Program-made: the position numbers and the translations under genes
Assembly: GCA_963834015.1 (NCBI GenBank)
Contig: CAWIAG010000003.1
Coordinates: 1,054,001-1,118,000, forward strand
Direction of reading: 5' to 3'
Length of the DNA: 64,000 nucleotides
Source: FEN-1297 sp963834015
GTDB lineage: Bacteria > Bacteroidota > Ignavibacteria > Ignavibacteriales > Ignavibacteriaceae
In this document: positions 9,339 to 18,276 of the stretch, one piece after another
Layout of the letters: each line of letters begins with the position of its first letter
Position numbering within the stretch: position 1 is the first letter of the stretch
Notes under the pieces: generated by a model
What the model saw: only the letters and a program-made list of their open reading frames with translations
What the model was told of the DNA's origin: nothing
Databases searched by the model: none

Positions 9339-9750
9339 TTAGAAACCTCTAAAACTGTAATTAATTATTTACGGTTAAATATAATTATGGAAAATTAGCC
9401 CAAACTGTTAGGAATGATTATTTTTTTTATGAACCTGTTATGGCAGCTAAATTATTTTATCAGCCGGAATTAAATATATTTTGTTATAGATAAAACATTG
9501 AGATAAAATTCTATAAACTAAATATATTAAAGGCAATAATGCGAACAACCGGAATTCACTAAAAATTGTTCTTAATTTAACCTATGTCTAATAAAAAATA
9601 TTTAAATTATTTGTCCATTTTTAAGCGTGACTCCGCCTGAGAAACAAAAACTATCATATTTATAGACTTAAACTTTATTCTTACAATTTACACTACAAAT
9701 TTATTCTAATATGCAAACAAATTTGTGACTTAACACTCATTAAAATGAAG
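9339..9750. other. AT-rich spacer without a gene
   Basis: About 410 bases between the PAS gene promoter and the hairpin array. I see no open frame with coding character and no strong repeat. The PAS gene promoter should lie near 9340-9450 on the minus strand. Confidence 0.5.
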
Positions 9751-9753
9751 CCT

Positions 9754-10756
9754 AACCCTGGGTTGGCACCAAGGGCTATAAATATTTCATCCCTCCGGGA
9801 TTAAGAAGAGAGACGAGGCAGGCTCTCTCTTAAAAGAGAGGGGAAGAATGTTTTGTGATTCGCCTAACCCTGGGTTTACACCCAGGGCTATAAATATTTC
9901 ATCCCTCCGGGATTTGGAAGAGAAACGGGACCACCGAATTTGACCACCGCCGTTGGCGGGGCAAGCAGGTTTTCTCTTTCAAGAGAGGAAAAGAACGTTT
10001 CGTGATTCACCTAACCCTGGGTTTACACCCAGGGCTAGAATTATTTCATCCCTCCGGGATTTGGAAGAGAATCGGGGTCACCGAATTTGACCACCGCCGT
10101 TGGCGGGGCAAGCAGGCTTTCTCTTTCAAAAGAGGGGAAAAAATGTTTTGTGATTCGTCTAACCCTGGGTTTACACCCAGGGCTACAAATATTTCATCCC
10201 TTCGGGATTTGGATAAGAGACGGGACAGGCTCTCTCTTTCAAGAGAGGGGAAAAAATGTTTTGTGATTCGCCTAACCCTGGGTTTACACCCAGGGCTATA
10301 AATATTTCATCCCTCCGGGATTTGGAAGAGAAACGGGGCCACCGAATTTGACCACCGCCGTTGGCGGGGCAAGCAAGCTTTCTCTTTCAAGAGAGGAGAA
10401 AATATGCCGGGTGTTTCATTGAACCCTGGGTTTACACCCAGGGCTATAAACATTTCATCCCTCCGGGATTTGGAAGAGAGACGGGACAGGCTTTCTCTTT
10501 CAAGAGAGGGAAAAAAATGTTTTGTGATTCGCCAAACCCCGGGTTTACACCCAGGGCTACAAATATTTCATCCCTCCGGAATTTGAAAGAGAAACGGGGC
10601 CACCGAATTTGACCACCGCCGTTGGCGGGGCAAGCAGGCTTTCTCTTTCAAGAGAGGGGAAGAATGTTTTATGATTCGCCTAACCCTGGGTTTACACCCA
10701 GGGCTATAAATATTTCATCCCTCCAGGATTTGGAAGAGAGACAGGGCCACCGCCAA
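9754..10756. repeat. Hairpin repeat array with alternating 113/147-base units
   Basis: Eight copies of AACCCTGGGTT(T)ACACCCAG begin at 9754, 9866, 10013, 10161, 10274, 10422, 10535 and 10682. CCCTGGGT can pair with ACCCAGGG to form a short hairpin. Each copy is followed by GGCTATAAATATTTCATCCC, CTCCGGGATTTGGAAGAGA and TCTCTTTCAAGAGAGG. Spacings are 112, 147, 148, 113, 148, 113 and 147: long units hold an extra module (ACCACCGCCGTTGGCGGGG). One more copy lies near 17958-18010. Open frames crossing the array are by-products of the repeats. It is not a CRISPR, because the segments between hairpins are alike. Confidence 0.85.
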
Positions 10757-10861
10757 TGAATCCTGAGCATTTAGGTGAATAAAAAACAATGAAATGATCA
10801 GAGAAATGATTTTTATTATTTTCATATTATAAAGAAGGTTTTATATTTTAGAATCCCCGGA

Positions 10862-11569
10862 TTAATCCTGTATCTTTTTATTTAGCATCCCTATCTTATT
10901 GAAAAATGCCTTCTTATAGGTTTCACTGACAGGGATAATAATTTTCTGAATTTTAATCCTGTTTCTTTCAATACTCTCAATCTTATCAATTGATACTATA
11001 TATGACTTATGCACACGGGCGAATTTATTGCCCGGCAGAATATCTTCCATAGATTTAAAATTTTGTAATGTCATAATATTTTTATTGGCAGTTACAATTT
11101 TTAAATATTCACTCTCCCCTTCGATGTAAAGTATATCAGGGATACATATTTTTTCAAGACGGTACTCCGTTTTAACAAAAATATAATCGTTAGGAATGGA
11201 AGCAGATTTTTCCGCTAAGCTGTTAAATACTTTTTCAACTGACCTGGCAAATCTTTCAAAGGTAAAAGGTTTTAAAAGATAATCGGCAACATCAAGCTCA
11301 TAACCTTTTAAAGCATATTTATCATATGCCGTTGTAATAATTACTTTTGGACACTGCCGTATGGTTTCTAAAAATTGGATCCCCGTAAATTCTTCCATCC
11401 GGATATCAAGGAATATAAGGTCCACCGCATTTTCTTTTAAATAGCTTATTGCCTCTATTGCATTGTCAAAAGATTTGATCAATACCAGATATTCAATTTT
11501 GTTAATGAAACCCGTAAGCTTTTTTAATGCTAAAGGTTCGTCTTCTATTGCAATACAATTAATTTGCAT
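10862..11569 (-). CDS. LytTR-family response regulator
   Basis: The 235 residues form a receiver domain (about 1-120) followed by a LytTR DNA-binding domain (about 135-233). The receiver has the acidic pair EDEP near residue 8-11, the phospho-acceptor in DLIFLDIRM (about residue 55), TTAYDKYAL, and the conserved Lys in DYLLKPF. The LytTR part has YIEGESEYLKI and FARVHKSYIVS, its usual landmarks. It would bind promoter direct repeats as a dimer after phosphorylation by a LytS-type kinase. Its start overlaps the kinase stop by 11 bases, so the two were one operon. The kinase is frameshifted. Confidence 0.93.
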   Translation of the reverse strand: MQINCIAIEDEPLALKKLTGFINKIEYLVLIKSFDNAIEAISYLKENAVDLIFLDIRMEEFTGIQFLETIRQCPKVIITTAYDKYALKGYELDVADYLLKPFTFERFARSVEKVFNSLAEKSASIPNDYIFVKTEYRLEKICIPDILYIEGESEYLKIVTANKNIMTLQNFKSMEDILPGNKFARVHKSYIVSIDKIESIERNRIKIQKIIIPVSETYKKAFFNKIGMLNKKIQD

Positions 11570-12574
11570 GAATATTTATTTTTAAATTTACCGTAAAACA
11601 TTGATCTATCTTATCAATTTTTAATTCATAGGCTTTAGGGTAAATCAATTCAAGCCGCTTTTTTATTAATTCTAATCCTACCCCGCTTGTTTCATCTTTT
11701 TCCGTAGGGGAAAAGGATATGCCGTTAGTACAGCTAAAATTAATTTGATTTTCCAATACATCCAATTTAATTATTATGTTATTTCCAGTTTTCTTTAAAG
11801 ACGAATGTTTGAAGGCATTTTCAATAAAAGTAATAAATAACATCGGGGCAATCCGGATGCTGCCTATATTACCTGAAATATTAAACGATATTTTGTTTTC
11901 ATCTGCAATACGAAGCTTTTGCAGGGATATATAACTTTCAATATATTTTACTTCATCTGTTAACAGAACTCTTTCTTTTTCTGAATCATAAATCATGTAC
12001 CTCATTATTTCCGACAATTTATTCAGCGCCAGGGAAGCTTTTTCAGCGCTTTCATGAATTAAAGCATCTACATTGTTTAATGTGTTGAATAAAAAGTGAG
12101 GATTTACCTGGTATTTTAATAATGCCAGCTCGCTTTTCAGATTTTGCTTCTCCAGGTTATCTCTTTGTTTGTTCTGTTCAATCCATTTAAAAAGATCCTG
12201 AATAAGCTGCCGGTAAAAGCAAAAAACATATAAAACAAAAAGCTGATTACATAGTCGGGAGTTTTTGTCTGATTGCCGCTATCAACAACAGATACTATAA
12301 TAACAGGATATGCTATAAGGAATACTACTGCAGTTAAATACCAGATTAATTTTTTACGTTTATCAAATAACCCGGACACTAAGAAATAAAATACATAAAA
12401 AGGTATTATTGCCCCTCCCAGTATTTCGGCTGTAAGCCAGCCATAAGTCCAAAAAGGATTATATCCAACGGGCGGGAAAGGTTTTGGAAATATTGTGTTT
12501 AAAACTACATACATGGTTATATAAAGAACAGCCCAGAATGTAATGTGAACTAAAAATATAATCGACTTTTTCAT
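11559..12574 (-). pseudogene. LytS/YehU-type sensor histidine kinase, frameshifted
   Basis: Two frames together make one kinase. The first (12137-12574) gives an N-terminal membrane domain with four likely spans (for example FFYMFF-like FLFYMFFAFTGSLFRIF) and then runs into a stop. The second, open from about 12195 down to 11559, continues with DNLEKQNLKSELALLKYQ and VNPHFLFNTLNN, the His_kinase phospho-acceptor motif, then FITFIENAFKHS (N box) and GVGLELIKKRLELIYP (G box). The switch is a -1 shift near a run of five A (12189-12193; five T on the coding strand). It is either a real inactivation, a phase-variable tract or a sequence error. The regulator downstream is intact. Confidence 0.85.
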
Positions 12575-13028
12575 AATTTTTTAACTTTAATTGTTAAACA
12601 TGGCCGTAAAAGTCATTCATAAATAATCTCAAATCAAATATATTCAATGTAACAAAATTTTTTATCAGTGAATTTGTAATATTTATCAGTGAGCAGATTT
12701 TTAAAAATAATATTAGTTTTTTCCAATATTATATTGTACGAATTTTTACGAATTAAAATAATAAGAATTAGCGCGAATTAAGACACGGATTTTCACGGAT
12801 GGAATGAGTGTTGTGAAAGATAGTAGGTAGAGGAGGTGTATTGGGTACAACGACATTGGGACAAGCCTAAATCCCCTCCTTATCAAAGAGGTTTTGGGAT
12901 GTTATTGTGTGAGAAAGGCAACATTGCACCGCTCTACGGTTCAAATTGATTGTTCGACGTCAAATTTGCTACCAGCATACCGCTGCTCTGCAGCTTAGCA
13001 AGTCATTCCTTTTATGTTTAACAGACAA
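12575..13028. repeat. Intergenic repeats
   Basis: No gene is seen. It contains the ACGAATT/GCGCGAATT element (about 12738-12800) and a longer element (about 12915-13005) with CACCGCTCTACGGTTC, ATTGATTGTTCGA and CCGCTGCTCTGCAGCTTAG, shared with about 3640-3800. The kinase promoter probably lies near 12580-12700 on the minus strand. Confidence 0.6.
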
Positions 13029-14081
13029 TTATTTAGCATTGGCCAGAAATTCATCGAATTTTTTGGTGAATTGGGGGCCTTTGTTACAATTCATAAAATA
13101 GACATATCCGATTCCATGGTCTTTATAAAATTCAAAATTTGAATTAAACTGGTTGCCGTTATTGCCGCCATGCGAATATTTTATCCCGAAAGGCGTATCC
13201 TCTATAAAAATACCCAATCCCATCGTTTTTTTTGGTTCAACTTCGATTTGAGGCAGCGACATAGTTTTAAATATTCCTTCCTGCAAATCGCTTTCATGTT
13301 TTAAAGCAATTATAAATTTAGCGTATTCTTTAGCTTCGATGTGTAAACCATATGCCATATGTTCTCGCATCATTATGCCCCTGTTACCGACTTTATTATC
13401 TGTATGGCCGGTTGCCATATGCTCTTTTAAATAATCATTTTCAATAAAGTAAGCGTTTTGGATATTCAATGGAGCAAAGACTTCATCCCGGATAATATCC
13501 TGAAGTTTTTTGCCGGTTAAATGTTTTATTACAAGGCCAAGATATTCATACCCTTCACCTGAGTAGCTGTATTTAGTTCCGGGGTCAAAATTAATGGTAA
13601 GTTCAGATCCACCCCCGCCTCTCCAGTTTGGAAAGCCTGAAGTATGAGATAGTACCATTCTCGCAGTAATTAACTTGTAGCGATCATCCTGATCAATGTC
13701 TTCGTAAGGGTAATATTTATACAACGGAGTGTCTAAATCTATAATATGTTTTTGAGATAGTTTAATTACAGTATAGGCAAATACAGGCTTTGTCATACTG
13801 GCGGCCTCAAAAAGAGTATTGAAATCAACACTATCCTTTTTTTCGATATTCTTTAATCCTAATGCTCTACTAAACACTATTTTACCATCTTGAATTACAG
13901 CAATGGAAAGGCCCGGTATTTTAAGAGAATCCATTTGAATCTTGAGGAAATTATCAATCCCGGCTGGATTTATATTTTCTCCATTTAACGATTTAATTTG
14001 TCCATAAAAAGGGCGGCTTATCCCGAAGAATAAGAAGAAAAATAAAATCGTCCGGGACAAAGGCGTTGTAAGAATTTTCAT
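13029..14081 (-). CDS. Serine hydrolase of the beta-lactamase / PBP4* family
   Basis: The 350-residue protein has a signal peptide (about 1-27, hydrophobic TILFFFLFFG) and a class C beta-lactamase-like domain. The three active-site motifs are seen: SMTK (Ser95, Lys98), YSG (Tyr173, in KYSYSGEGYEYLG), and KYSHGGNNGN near the C-terminus (HGG in place of KTG). ARMVLSHTSGFPNW is a further family hallmark. Such proteins are usually periplasmic esterases or D-amino-acid peptidases rather than true beta-lactamases. It stands alone on the minus strand, divergent from the + strand block that begins at 14.2 kb. Confidence 0.9.
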   Translation of the reverse strand: MKILTTPLSRTILFFFLFFGISRPFYGQIKSLNGENINPAGIDNFLKIQMDSLKIPGLSIAVIQDGKIVFSRALGLKNIEKKDSVDFNTLFEAASMTKPVFAYTVIKLSQKHIIDLDTPLYKYYPYEDIDQDDRYKLITARMVLSHTSGFPNWRGGGGSELTINFDPGTKYSYSGEGYEYLGLVIKHLTGKKLQDIIRDEVFAPLNIQNAYFIENDYLKEHMATGHTDNKVGNRGIMMREHMAYGLHIEAKEYAKFIIALKHESDLQEGIFKTMSLPQIEVEPKKTMGLGIFIEDTPFGIKYSHGGNNGNQFNSNFEFYKDHGIGYVYFMNCNKGPQFTKKFDEFLANAK

Positions 14082-14226
14082 AGATATAATTTTCTCTATT
14101 ATTAATTTAATTTTTTACTTTCCATTTATTATTAGACTTTAAATTGATTAAAAAAGTTGGTAGTGCATTATTTATCAAATAATAATTTCAACGTATCCCG
14201 GTTTGACAATATCTTCAATTGAGGAT

Positions 14227-14255
14227 TAACTACTTTTTCATCCCTTTGAGCGATT
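14227..14255 (+). promoter_or_regulatory. 29-base recurrent upstream element, copy 1
   Basis: This copy reads TAACTACTTTTTCATCCC then TTTGAGCGATT. It ends 58 bases before the CsbD-like start codon. It is one of nine ungapped copies in the window. The left half is the least conserved of the set. A GAGGAT upstream could pair with the ATCCCTTT half. Confidence 0.65.
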
Positions 14256-14313
14256 TACTTACAATCCTGTTATTTATAATATGACTGTGTTTAATAACCA
14301 AGAAAGGAATTAT

Positions 14314-14499
14314 ATGTATCAGATAAATGACAAGGGCAGTTGGATTGATCTTAAAGCAAAAATCAGGCATGCATACCCCAATATCACTGAAGCAGATTTA
14401 GCGACAAATGACGGCGAGGAAATAGAACTACTGGCAAGGCTACAAAAAAAATTTTCAAAAACTAAAGATGAAATTATTATGATGATAGATAAGCTGTAA
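14314..14499 (+). CDS. CsbD-like general stress protein
   Basis: A 61-residue acidic/basic helical protein starting at MYQINDKGSW. The start was chosen because AAAGGA lies seven bases upstream; an ATG 33 bases further upstream is in frame but lacks such a site. WIDLKAKIRHAYPNITEADL followed by a Gly and a Leu-rich helix (ARLQKKFSKTKDEI) follows the CsbD consensus (W-x-x-x-K-x-K, then LTxxDL, then xLQxxxGxxxxE). CsbD proteins accumulate under general stress; their molecular role is not known. A copy of the recurrent 29-base element precedes it. Confidence 0.75.
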   Translation: MYQINDKGSWIDLKAKIRHAYPNITEADLATNDGEEIELLARLQKKFSKTKDEIIMMIDKL

Positions 14500-14623
14500 T
14501 ATACACGGAATTATTGAACAATTACTTTTAGAGTTTTTCAATATGCCGGGTAAATTTACCGAATGGAGATTATAAAATAATCAGCAGTTATGAAAAAGTT
14601 TGAGAAAAGATGAAGGACAGTAT

Positions 14624-14980
14624 ATGAAATATTTAATAATATTCCTTGTCGTGATTTCTTTACCATTATTTGCACGGGATAAAAGAAAGAATACCAAAGT
14701 TGATATAAAAATTCAGATGACTGAATGGATGGCTAAAATATGTTCAGATCCTGAGTTAAGGGAGGAGATGATAGAAATGATCCTGGACGGCACAAAGGGT
14801 AATAAAAATGAAATGACAAAGTTCGGAATAACAATAATGGATAACTCCGAAATGAAGTCCATTATTACCGATATGTTACAAAAGAAACCGGATAGCAATT
14901 ATATACATCTCCCGTCTATAGTGATAACGGACGATAGCGTAAAGACAATCCCGGGTTATAAATTAAGCACTCTGAAATAA
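14624..14980 (+). CDS. Small secreted protein of unknown function
   Basis: The 118 residues begin with a signal peptide (KYLIIFLVVISLPLFARD) at an ATG preceded by AAGGA; an in-frame TTG 24 bases upstream is less likely. The mature part is mostly helical with a Met-rich segment (EEMIEMILDG, DNSEMKSIITDML) and no recognised domain. It follows the CsbD-like gene by 124 bases, so the two may share the upstream element. Probably periplasmic. Confidence 0.6.
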   Translation: MKYLIIFLVVISLPLFARDKRKNTKVDIKIQMTEWMAKICSDPELREEMIEMILDGTKGNKNEMTKFGITIMDNSEMKSIITDMLQKKPDSNYIHLPSIVITDDSVKTIPGYKLSTLK

Positions 14981-15369
14981 TGTAAATTAAGTTACTAAAC
15001 TGAAATTACCAGATGATATTTAAAGTAAGAGATTATCTAAAAAGTTATTATTGAGTTTGAGTATTCCAAATTTTTAAATGGTCAGGGATTATTTAATCAA
15101 AAGCAAAAACATTTCGCCACTAAGACACTAAGAACCACTAAGAAGAATTATGTTAAAGTTATTAACAATCCTTAAAGTTATGAATTTCTTTGAGGTTAAG
15201 TATTATTTAATCAAAAACAAAAACATTTCACCATTCTCAAAGGTATCACTTTGTGATAAGACACTAAGAAGAATTATTTTTTAGATAACCTCCTGCTTTA
15301 AATAACCGTTGTGCAACTTCAGTTACCAGAGTTGGAATACAATTTGAGTAAACTTTAATTCCAAAGGAT
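14981..15369. repeat. Intergenic repeats
   Basis: Two runs of the CCACTAAGACACTAAGA element lie at about 15110-15150 and 15225-15275; the second has a TTCTCAAAGGTATCACTTTG insert. No gene is seen. The 29-base element copy 2 follows immediately. Confidence 0.6.
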
Positions 15370-15398
15370 TAATCCCTTTTTCATCCGTTCGATTTATT
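15370..15398 (+). promoter_or_regulatory. 29-base recurrent upstream element, copy 2
   Basis: TAATCCCTTTTTCATCCG then TTCGATTTATT. The preceding CCAAAGGAT can pair with either ATCC(C)TTT half. It lies 460 bases before the radical SAM start, the longest distance of the nine, with a structured segment in between. Confidence 0.6.
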
Positions 15399-15657
15399 TA
15401 AAGTTGAATGCAATTTTTATAGATTATTAAAAGCAAAACTGATCTGTAACCACCGGATGGTTAAACGGACAATTCTCTTTTCAATTTATGATATACGGTA
15501 TATTTAAAATAAATGCTTATATGATTCATTCAATTGAAACCAGAACAGATGACTAAGAAAAACTGATTAGAGAATTGCCGGAATTTACTTATAGTATTTG
15601 TTAACGCGTTCAGGTAGTTACCAGGAAATGATTTGCTTTTAATTCTCTCTCCCAGAT

Positions 15658-15811
15658 GTGCAGCGTGTATATAGTGGAGGGCCACATACGCGCTGCACTA
15701 AATTGAAGGGAATATTTGTATTTAATTATTATGCCGGATGGTATGATCTAAATTTTGGGATCAGATTCGATGATTAGAGGAATGCAAATCAGAAGATCGT
15801 GCTATCCGGCC
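15658..15811 (+). ncRNA. Possible structured leader RNA (two hairpin elements)
   Basis: Element 1 (15658-15698) is a long hairpin: GTGCAGCG and CGCTGCAC close it, with GTAT/ATAC and GTGG/CCAC pairs inside. Element 2 (15733-15811) is closed by a nine-pair stem, GCCGGATGG with CTATCCGGC (one G-U), and inside has TGATC/GATCA and GATT/AATC hairpins, which suggests a three-way junction. It ends 48 bases before the radical SAM start codon. It does not show cobalamin-riboswitch landmarks. It may be a cis-acting RNA or a separate small RNA; this is inference from pairing by eye. Confidence 0.4.
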
Positions 15812-15858
15812 AAATAAAATTCCCGGAATAAAATTTTAATAATTTAATAAGGCATAAA

Positions 15859-17337
15859 ATGGACATACTATTAGTTTACCCTATGTATCCTGATACTTTC
15901 TGGAGTTTTAAGCATGCACTTAAATTTGTTTCAAAGAAAGCAAGTTTTCCTCCATTAGGGCTATTGACAGTTGCGGCGATGCTTCCTAAAGACTGTAACA
16001 AAAAACTAATCGATATGAATGCAGATCCCCTGACGGACCAAGATATAATTTGGGCAGATTTTGTTTTTATCAGCGCTATGTCAATACAAAGCGAATCGGC
16101 GAACCGGGTAATTGAACGATGTAAAAAACTCAACACAAAAATTGTTGCCGGCGGGCCCTTATTTACAAGCAGTTCCGAATATTACCAAAGCGTTGATCAT
16201 TTAATACTTAATGAAGCTGAAATTACTCTTCCGCGATTTTTGAGCGACCTGGCCTTAGGAGCACCTAAACAAAAATACACTTCGGATGAATGGGCAGAAA
16301 TTACGACTACGCCATTGCCTTTATGGGAGCTGTTATCGATAAGCAATTATACATCTATGAATGTACAATATTCAAGAGGCTGCCCTTTCGACTGCGACTT
16401 CTGCGATATCACAGTTCTTTACGGTAGAAAACCGAGGACTAAAACTAAAGAACAAGTAATTACGGAATTAGATGCATTATATTTTACAGGCTGGCGGGGC
16501 CCTGTTTTTTTTGTTGACGATAATTTTATCGGCAACAAAGCAAAACTGAAAAAAGAAATTCTTCCGGCAATGGCAGATTGGAATGCAAAACACAAGGATC
16601 CGTTTTATTTTAACACTGAAGTTTCAATCAATCTTGCCGATGATGATAAACTGATGCAGCTTATGGTAAAAGCAGGTTTTGAAGCTGTATTTATAGGCAT
16701 TGAATCTCCGAATGAAGAGAGCCTGATTGAGTGTAATAAGACACAAAACAGAAACCGTGATTTGATTTCAAGTGTTAGAAAGATTCAGGAATCGGGTTTA
16801 GAAGTTCAGGGAGGATTTATAGTCGGCTTTGATAATGATCCGCCGACTATCTTTGAAAAGCTAACAAACTTTATACAGGAAAGCGGAATTGTAACTGCTA
16901 TGGTCGGACTGTTAAACGCACCTAAAGGGACGAAGCTTCAGAAAAGACTTTTAAATGAAGGAAGATTACTAAATGATTTTACGGGGAATAATACCGATTT
17001 TTCGATTAATTTTGTTCCCCAGATGAATCCGAAAGTACTGCTTGACGGTTACAAGAAAATATTACACACTATATACTCACCAAAATATTATTATGAGCGT
17101 GTAATGCGTTTCATGAAAGATTTTGAACCGAAGAAGAAAAAAGTATTTCATCTCAATCCGAATTACATTCTTGCTTTATTTAAATCTATGTTTAAATTGG
17201 GTGTAATAGGAGAAGAAAGAATTTATTACTGGAAATTATTTTTCTGGTCGCTTTTTCTTAAACCACAACTTTTTTCCCTTGCGATTTTGTTTACAGTTTA
17301 TGGATTCCATTTCAGGAAAATATCCAACACATATTAA
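15859..17337 (+). CDS. B12-binding-type radical SAM protein with DUF4070-like C-terminus
   Basis: The 492 residues form an N-terminal B12-binding-like Rossmann domain (about 1-140; FPPLGLLTVAAMLP is the family's opening motif), a radical SAM domain with CPFDCDFC (Cys175, 179, 182 bind the 4Fe-4S cluster), FFVDDNFIGNK and GIESPNEESL, and a C-terminal DUF4070-type region with membrane-like stretches near 470. The N-terminal domain has no DxHxxG motif, as is common in this subgroup. Such proteins perform radical methylation or rearrangement; the substrate cannot be inferred. It has no close partner genes; dps follows after 51 bases. Confidence 0.88.
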   Translation: MDILLVYPMYPDTFWSFKHALKFVSKKASFPPLGLLTVAAMLPKDCNKKLIDMNADPLTDQDIIWADFVFISAMSIQSESANRVIERCKKLNTKIVAGGPLFTSSSEYYQSVDHLILNEAEITLPRFLSDLALGAPKQKYTSDEWAEITTTPLPLWELLSISNYTSMNVQYSRGCPFDCDFCDITVLYGRKPRTKTKEQVITELDALYFTGWRGPVFFVDDNFIGNKAKLKKEILPAMADWNAKHKDPFYFNTEVSINLADDDKLMQLMVKAGFEAVFIGIESPNEESLIECNKTQNRNRDLISSVRKIQESGLEVQGGFIVGFDNDPPTIFEKLTNFIQESGIVTAMVGLLNAPKGTKLQKRLLNEGRLLNDFTGNNTDFSINFVPQMNPKVLLDGYKKILHTIYSPKYYYERVMRFMKDFEPKKKKVFHLNPNYILALFKSMFKLGVIGEERIYYWKLFFWSLFLKPQLFSLAILFTVYGFHFRKISNTY

Positions 17338-17388
17338 TAAATATTTTAAAAACTATGTATCTAACTAAAAACTAAAATAAAGAACAAA

Positions 17389-17859
17389 ATGAAACCAAAC
17401 ATTGAAATTTCCGATAAGAACTTAAAAGAGGCTGCGACGCTTCTCAATACTCACCTGGCCGATGAGTATGTACTATATACAAAAACGCGTAATGCGCATT
17501 GGAATATCCAGGGAAATAATTTTATAGAGCTGCATAAGTTTTTTGAGAGTCAATATGAACTATTGGATACCATTATAGATGACACAGCAGAAAGAATAAG
17601 GGCGCTTGGGCACTTTGCACTCGGCTCACTAAAGGACTTTTTGGAAGTAACTCAACTGAACGAACAAAATGATAACTTCAGCGATCAGAATCATATCATA
17701 GAAACTTTGCTGGAAGATCATGAGGCAATTATACATTCGCTGCGTAATCACATCAATATTATTGGAAATGAATTAAAGGACGCCGGTACGGCAGACTTTC
17801 TTACAGGGATTATGGAGCTGCAAGAAAAAATGGCGTGGATGCTTAGAAGTTATTTATAA
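17389..17859 (+). CDS. dps: DNA-protecting ferritin-like protein Dps
   Basis: The 156-residue protein has the Dps length and ferroxidase residues with the canonical spacing: His37 (NAHWNIQG), His49, Asp64 and Glu68 (DTIIDDTAERI). Twelve subunits form a shell that oxidises ferrous iron with hydrogen peroxide and stores it; many bind DNA. It protects against oxidative stress and starvation. The N-terminus is short, so DNA binding is uncertain. It lies 51 bases after the radical SAM gene and is followed by a strong hairpin that probably ends the transcript. Confidence 0.96.
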   Translation: MKPNIEISDKNLKEAATLLNTHLADEYVLYTKTRNAHWNIQGNNFIELHKFFESQYELLDTIIDDTAERIRALGHFALGSLKDFLEVTQLNEQNDNFSDQNHIIETLLEDHEAIIHSLRNHINIIGNELKDAGTADFLTGIMELQEKMAWMLRSYL

Positions 17860-17900
17860 AAAAAATGACCCGCCATCGTCGGGGGAATCTCAGAATAACT

Positions 17901-17949
17901 CACCCTTTTTCCCATCTCTTGAAAGAGAGGGGAAAAAGGGTGTTTTGTT
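17901..17949 (+). terminator. Hairpin terminator after dps
   Basis: CACCCTTTTTCCC-AT-CTCT pairs with AGAG-A-GGGGAAAAAGGGTG across a short loop (17901-17942), a 19-base stem with one mismatch, followed by TTTTGTT. The stem resembles the CTCTTTCAAGAGAGG segment of the 9.8 kb array, so it may be repeat-derived yet act as a terminator. Confidence 0.6.
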
Positions 17950-18110
17950 ATCTCATAACCCCGGGTTGACACCCGTGGCTATAAAAATTTCATCCCTTCG
18001 GGATTTGAAAATGAATTAAGAGGAGCAGGACAGGTCTGTCCCTACAGGCGAAATTTCCGACTTAAAAAGGCCGGCGCTTTCCGGGCTACAGGCAGGCGGT
18101 CTTGATAAAG
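17950..18110. repeat. Intergenic repeat copies
   Basis: Contains one copy of the CCCCGGGTTGACACCCG hairpin unit with ATTTCATCCCTTCGGGATTT (about 17958-18010), and a GACTTAAAAAGGCC element near 18058-18095. No gene is seen. Confidence 0.6.
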
Positions 18111-18139
18111 TAATCCCTTTTTCATCCCTTTGGATGATT
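18111..18139 (+). promoter_or_regulatory. 29-base recurrent upstream element, copy 3
   Basis: TAATCCCTTTTTCATCCC then TTTGGATGATT, with both ATCCCTTT halves perfect and 11 bases apart. It ends 137 bases before the cyclic glucan synthase start. The left flank (GATAAAG) has only a weak pairing arm, so the direct repeat rather than the hairpin seems to be the constant part. Confidence 0.7.
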
Positions 18140-18276
18140 TACTAACCGAAACAACTTGCGTACATTCTTTCTGATTTTTAAAATTAATCTTAATCTATAA
18201 CTATGCTATATAATATTGATTATATTGGGATTGAGAACAGGCTCATCAGAATTCTATTGTAGGCTGCGGAAAAATT

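Noticed and set aside
10002..10612. Plus-strand open frames with NPGFTPRA repeats
   Set aside because: Generated by the hairpin array; different frames give similar chance peptides.
9754..10756. CRISPR-like array of hairpin repeats
   Set aside because: The segments between repeated hairpins are themselves near-identical and too long; no cas genes are nearby.
13029..14081. True beta-lactamase
   Set aside because: The YSG and HGG motifs fit esterase/peptidase-type relatives rather than class C resistance enzymes.
15640..15858. Cobalamin riboswitch before the B12-type radical SAM gene
   Set aside because: The conserved cobalamin-box sequence is not present, although the region is structured.
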